Part shown: piece after piece, positions 61,965 through 64,000 of the stretch
Position numbering within the stretch: position 1 is the first letter of the stretch
How the letters are laid out: every line of letters begins with the position of its first letter
NCBI RefSeq assembly: GCF_022884085.1
Contig: NZ_JAGGCS010000016.1
Location: forward strand, 1-64,000
DNA: 64,000 nucleotides
Direction: 5' to 3'
Origin: Paenirhizobium cremeum
Lineage (GTDB): Bacteria; Pseudomonadota; Alphaproteobacteria; Rhizobiales; Rhizobiaceae
The notes under the pieces: model-generated
Told to the model about the DNA's origin: nothing
The model's database searches: none
Seen by the model: the letters and a program-made list of their open reading frames with translations, nothing else
Translations under genes and position numbers: made by a program

Positions 61965-64000
61965 ATGAGCCAGGCAAAATCCGCGAGCATCGTCGATTCT
62001 CGCATTCTCATTCCGGCTATCGGGGCCGCTTTCAGGAAGCTCAACCCGAAGACGCTTGCCCGCAACCCGGTCATGTTCGTCGTGGCCGTGGTCTCGATGC
62101 TGACCACCGTTCTCTTCCTCCGCGATCTTGCGACCGGTGGCGGCAATCTCGGCTTTTCCTTCCAGATCAACCTCTGGCTCTGGTTCACCGTGCTCTTTGC
62201 CAATTTCGCCGAGGCGGTCGCCGAGGGTCGAGGCAAGGCGCAGGCGGATTCGCTGCGCAAGGCACGCACGGAAACCCAGGCCAAGCTGCTGACGGGCAGC
62301 GACCGCGCCAGCTATCGCATGGTGCCGGGCACCAGCCTCAAGGTGGGCGATATCGTTCTCGTCGAGGCTGGCGATATCATTCCGTCCGACGGCGAGGTGA
62401 TCGAGGGTGTCGCTTCGGTCAATGAAGCTGCGATCACCGGCGAATCCGCCCCGGTTATCCGTGAATCCGGCGGTGACCGTTCGGCTGTCACCGGCGGTAC
62501 GCAGGTTCTTTCCGACTGGATTCGCGTCCGCATCACGGCTGCTGCCGGTTCAACCTTCCTCGACCGCATGATCTCGCTCGTCGAAGGCGCCGAGCGCCAG
62601 AAGACGCCGAACGAGATTGCGCTCAACATCCTGCTCGCCGGTATGACGCTTATCTTCGTTCTCGCCACCGCCACCATCCCGAGCTTTGCAGCCTATGCTG
62701 GTGGCTCGATACCGATCATCGTGCTCGTCGCCCTTTTCGTGACGCTGATCCCCACCACCATCGGCGCGCTTCTTTCGGCAATCGGGATTGCCGGCATGGA
62801 TCGCCTGGTGCGTTTTAATGTGCTTGCCATGTCGGGCCGTGCGGTTGAGGCTGCCGGTGACGTCGATACGCTGCTGCTCGACAAGACCGGTACGATAACG
62901 CTCGGTAACCGTCAGGCCACAGCTTTTCATCCGGTTCGCGGCGTATCCGAGCGGGATTTGGCCGATGCAGCCCAACTCGCCTCGCTCGCGGACGAAACAC
63001 CCGAGGGACGTTCTATAGTCGTTCTCGCCAAGGAGAAGTACGGTATCCGCGCCCGCGACATGGCCAGCCTGAAGGCGACCTTCGTCCCGTTTACCGCCCA
63101 GACGCGCATGAGCGGCGTCGATCTCGACGGTTCCAGCATCCGCAAGGGCGCCGTCGATGCGGTTCTTTCCTACCTCGGTTCCGCTGCGTTGGGGGCCGCC
63201 GCGGTGAGTGAGTTGCAGGCGATAGCAGACGAGATCGCAAAAACCGGCGGTACGCCGCTTGCCGTTGTCCGCGACGGGAAGCTGCTCGGCGTTGTGCAGC
63301 TCAAGGACATCGTCAAGGGCGGCATTCGCGAACGTTTCGCCGAGCTGCGCCGCATGGGCATCCGCACGGTCATGATTACCGGTGACAACCCGATGACCGC
63401 CGCTGCGATTGCCGCAGAAGCCGGCGTGGACGATTTCCTCGCCCAGGCGACACCGGAAAACAAGCTGCAGCTCATCCGTGAGGAGCAGGGCAAGGGCAAG
63501 CTGGTTGCCATGTGCGGCGACGGCACGAATGATGCTCCGGCGCTGGCACAGGCGGATGTCGGCGTGGCCATGAACACCGGCACGGTCGCCGCGCGCGAGG
63601 CCGGCAACATGGTGGACCTCGACAGCGACCCGACGAAGCTCATCGAGATCGTCGAAATCGGCAAGCAGCTTCTCATGACCCGCGGCGCGTTGACGACGTT
63701 TTCGATCGCCAACGATATCGCCAAGTATTTCGCCATCATCCCCGCGATGTTCCTGGCCTTTTATCCGCAGCTCGGCGTGCTCAACGTCATGGGCCTTGCA
63801 ACGCCTGAGAGCGCCATTCTCTCGGCGATCATCTTCAACGCTCTTATCATTATCGCGCTGATCCCGCTCGCGCTGAAAGGCGTGCGCTACCGTCCGGTCG
63901 GCGCCGGTGCGCTGCTTTCCCGCAATCTGCTCATCTACGGTGGTGGCGGCATCATCGTCCCCTTCATCGGCATCAAGGTGATCGACGTCGTCATCACGGC
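61965..64000 (+). CDS. kdpB: Potassium-transporting ATPase B subunit (runs off the window)
   Basis: The first 678 codons are present, only about 15-20 short of the family length. P-type ATPase motifs are complete: TGES in [10 protein letters not shown], the phosphorylated Asp in [13 protein letters not shown] (near residue 307), the KdpB-typical [18 protein letters not shown], and the hinge [18 protein letters not shown]. It couples ATP hydrolysis to K+ uptake with KdpA. ATG 61965 follows GGAG. The reading frame is open to the window edge; kdpC and kdpDE would be expected beyond it. Confidence 0.95.
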   Translation, partial: MSQAKSASIVDSRILIPAIGAAFRKLNPKTLARNPVMFVVAVVSMLTTVLFLRDLATGGGNLGFSFQINLWLWFTVLFANFAEAVAEGRGKAQADSLRKARTETQAKLLTGSDRASYRMVPGTSLKVGDIVLVEAGDIIPSDGEVIEGVASVNEAAITGESAPVIRESGGDRSAVTGGTQVLSDWIRVRITAAAGSTFLDRMISLVEGAERQKTPNEIALNILLAGMTLIFVLATATIPSFAAYAGGSIPIIVLVALFVTLIPTTIGALLSAIGIAGMDRLVRFNVLAMSGRAVEAAGDVDTLLLDKTGTITLGNRQATAFHPVRGVSERDLADAAQLASLADETPEGRSIVVLAKEKYGIRARDMASLKATFVPFTAQTRMSGVDLDGSSIRKGAVDAVLSYLGSAALGAAAVSELQAIADEIAKTGGTPLAVVRDGKLLGVVQLKDIVKGGIRERFAELRRMGIRTVMITGDNPMTAAAIAAEAGVDDFLAQATPENKLQLIREEQGKGKLVAMCGDGTNDAPALAQADVGVAMNTGTVAAREAGNMVDLDSDPTKLIEIVEIGKQLLMTRGALTTFSIANDIAKYFAIIPAMFLAFYPQLGVLNVMGLATPESAILSAIIFNALIIIALIPLALKGVRYRPVGAGALLSRNLLIYGGGGIIVPFIGIKVIDVVIT

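Noticed and set aside
1-64000. Searched by eye for CRISPR arrays, insertion sequences, phage genes, tRNA and rRNA.
   Set aside because: No regularly spaced repeats, transposase or integrase motifs, or cloverleaf-like sequences were recognised.

Overview
The window comes from an alphaproteobacterium, almost certainly a member of the Rhizobiaceae (Ensifer/Sinorhizobium, Rhizobium or Shinella type). It is GC-rich and almost fully coding. It carries an iolR-C-D-E-B inositol operon in the order known from Sinorhizobium meliloti, a sugar ABC transporter of the IbpA/IatA/IatP type, many solute-uptake operons and a kdp operon. No rRNA, tRNA, CRISPR array, phage gene or transposase was seen. The mix of nutrient-use modules and one surface-polysaccharide block suggests a megaplasmid, chromid or accessory chromosomal segment, but this is an inference.

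Layout. (1) 0.1-5.0 kb: a pyridoxamine-pyruvate transaminase homologue diverges from a small + strand group: a PhnD-like binding protein, a membrane fatty acid desaturase and a histidine ammonia-lyase homologue that lacks the Ala-Ser-Gly tripeptide from which the MIO cofactor forms. (2) 5.2-19.5 kb: inositol uptake and catabolism (ibpA-iatA-iatP-iolI, then iolR-iolC-iolD-iolE-iolB plus a Gfo/Idh/MocA oxidoreductase on the minus strand, and idhA divergent from iolR), interrupted by a RelB/ParE-type toxin-antitoxin pair. Candidate IolR operators of the GGAA-N6-TTCC type lie in front of the transporter, iolC and iolR/idhA. (3) 19.5-20.9 kb: a TauE/SafE permease and an FMN reductase. (4) 21.0-33.3 kb: a self-contained catabolic island. 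An Opp/Dpp-type ABC importer and a DMT transporter diverge from a cytoplasmic sialidase-like protein, a PdxA2-type dehydrogenase, a DapA/NanA-type aldolase and an iron alcohol dehydrogenase. A FadR-type GntR regulator and a four-carbon acid sugar kinase follow. These enzymes fit, carbon for carbon, a route from a seven-carbon 2-keto-3-deoxy aldaric acid such as Dha of plant rhamnogalacturonan II to pyruvate and dihydroxyacetone phosphate via D-threonate. (5) 33.6-55.8 kb: a surface-polysaccharide region with a nucleotide-sugar dehydrogenase, a UDP-glucuronate epimerase-like protein, five glycosyltransferase-like proteins, a NodB-like deacetylase, a polysaccharide lyase-like protein, a Yej-like ABC importer, and a signalling trio of a membrane [2Fe-2S] adenylate cyclase, a one-domain cyclic-nucleotide-binding protein and a very large ABC exporter-like protein whose ATPase motifs are degenerate. 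(6) 56-58.6 kb: an AidB-like acyl-CoA dehydrogenase divergent from a PaaX-like regulator. (7) 58.6-64.0 kb: the kdp potassium pump operon (kdpF, kdpA, nearly complete kdpB), preceded and interrupted by several very small, mostly single-helix membrane proteins.

Two decayed genes were recognised: an alpha/beta-hydrolase remnant at 58.6-58.8 kb and an AraC-family fragment near 33.6 kb. Homology calls rest on motifs and family resemblance read by eye; no database search was run.
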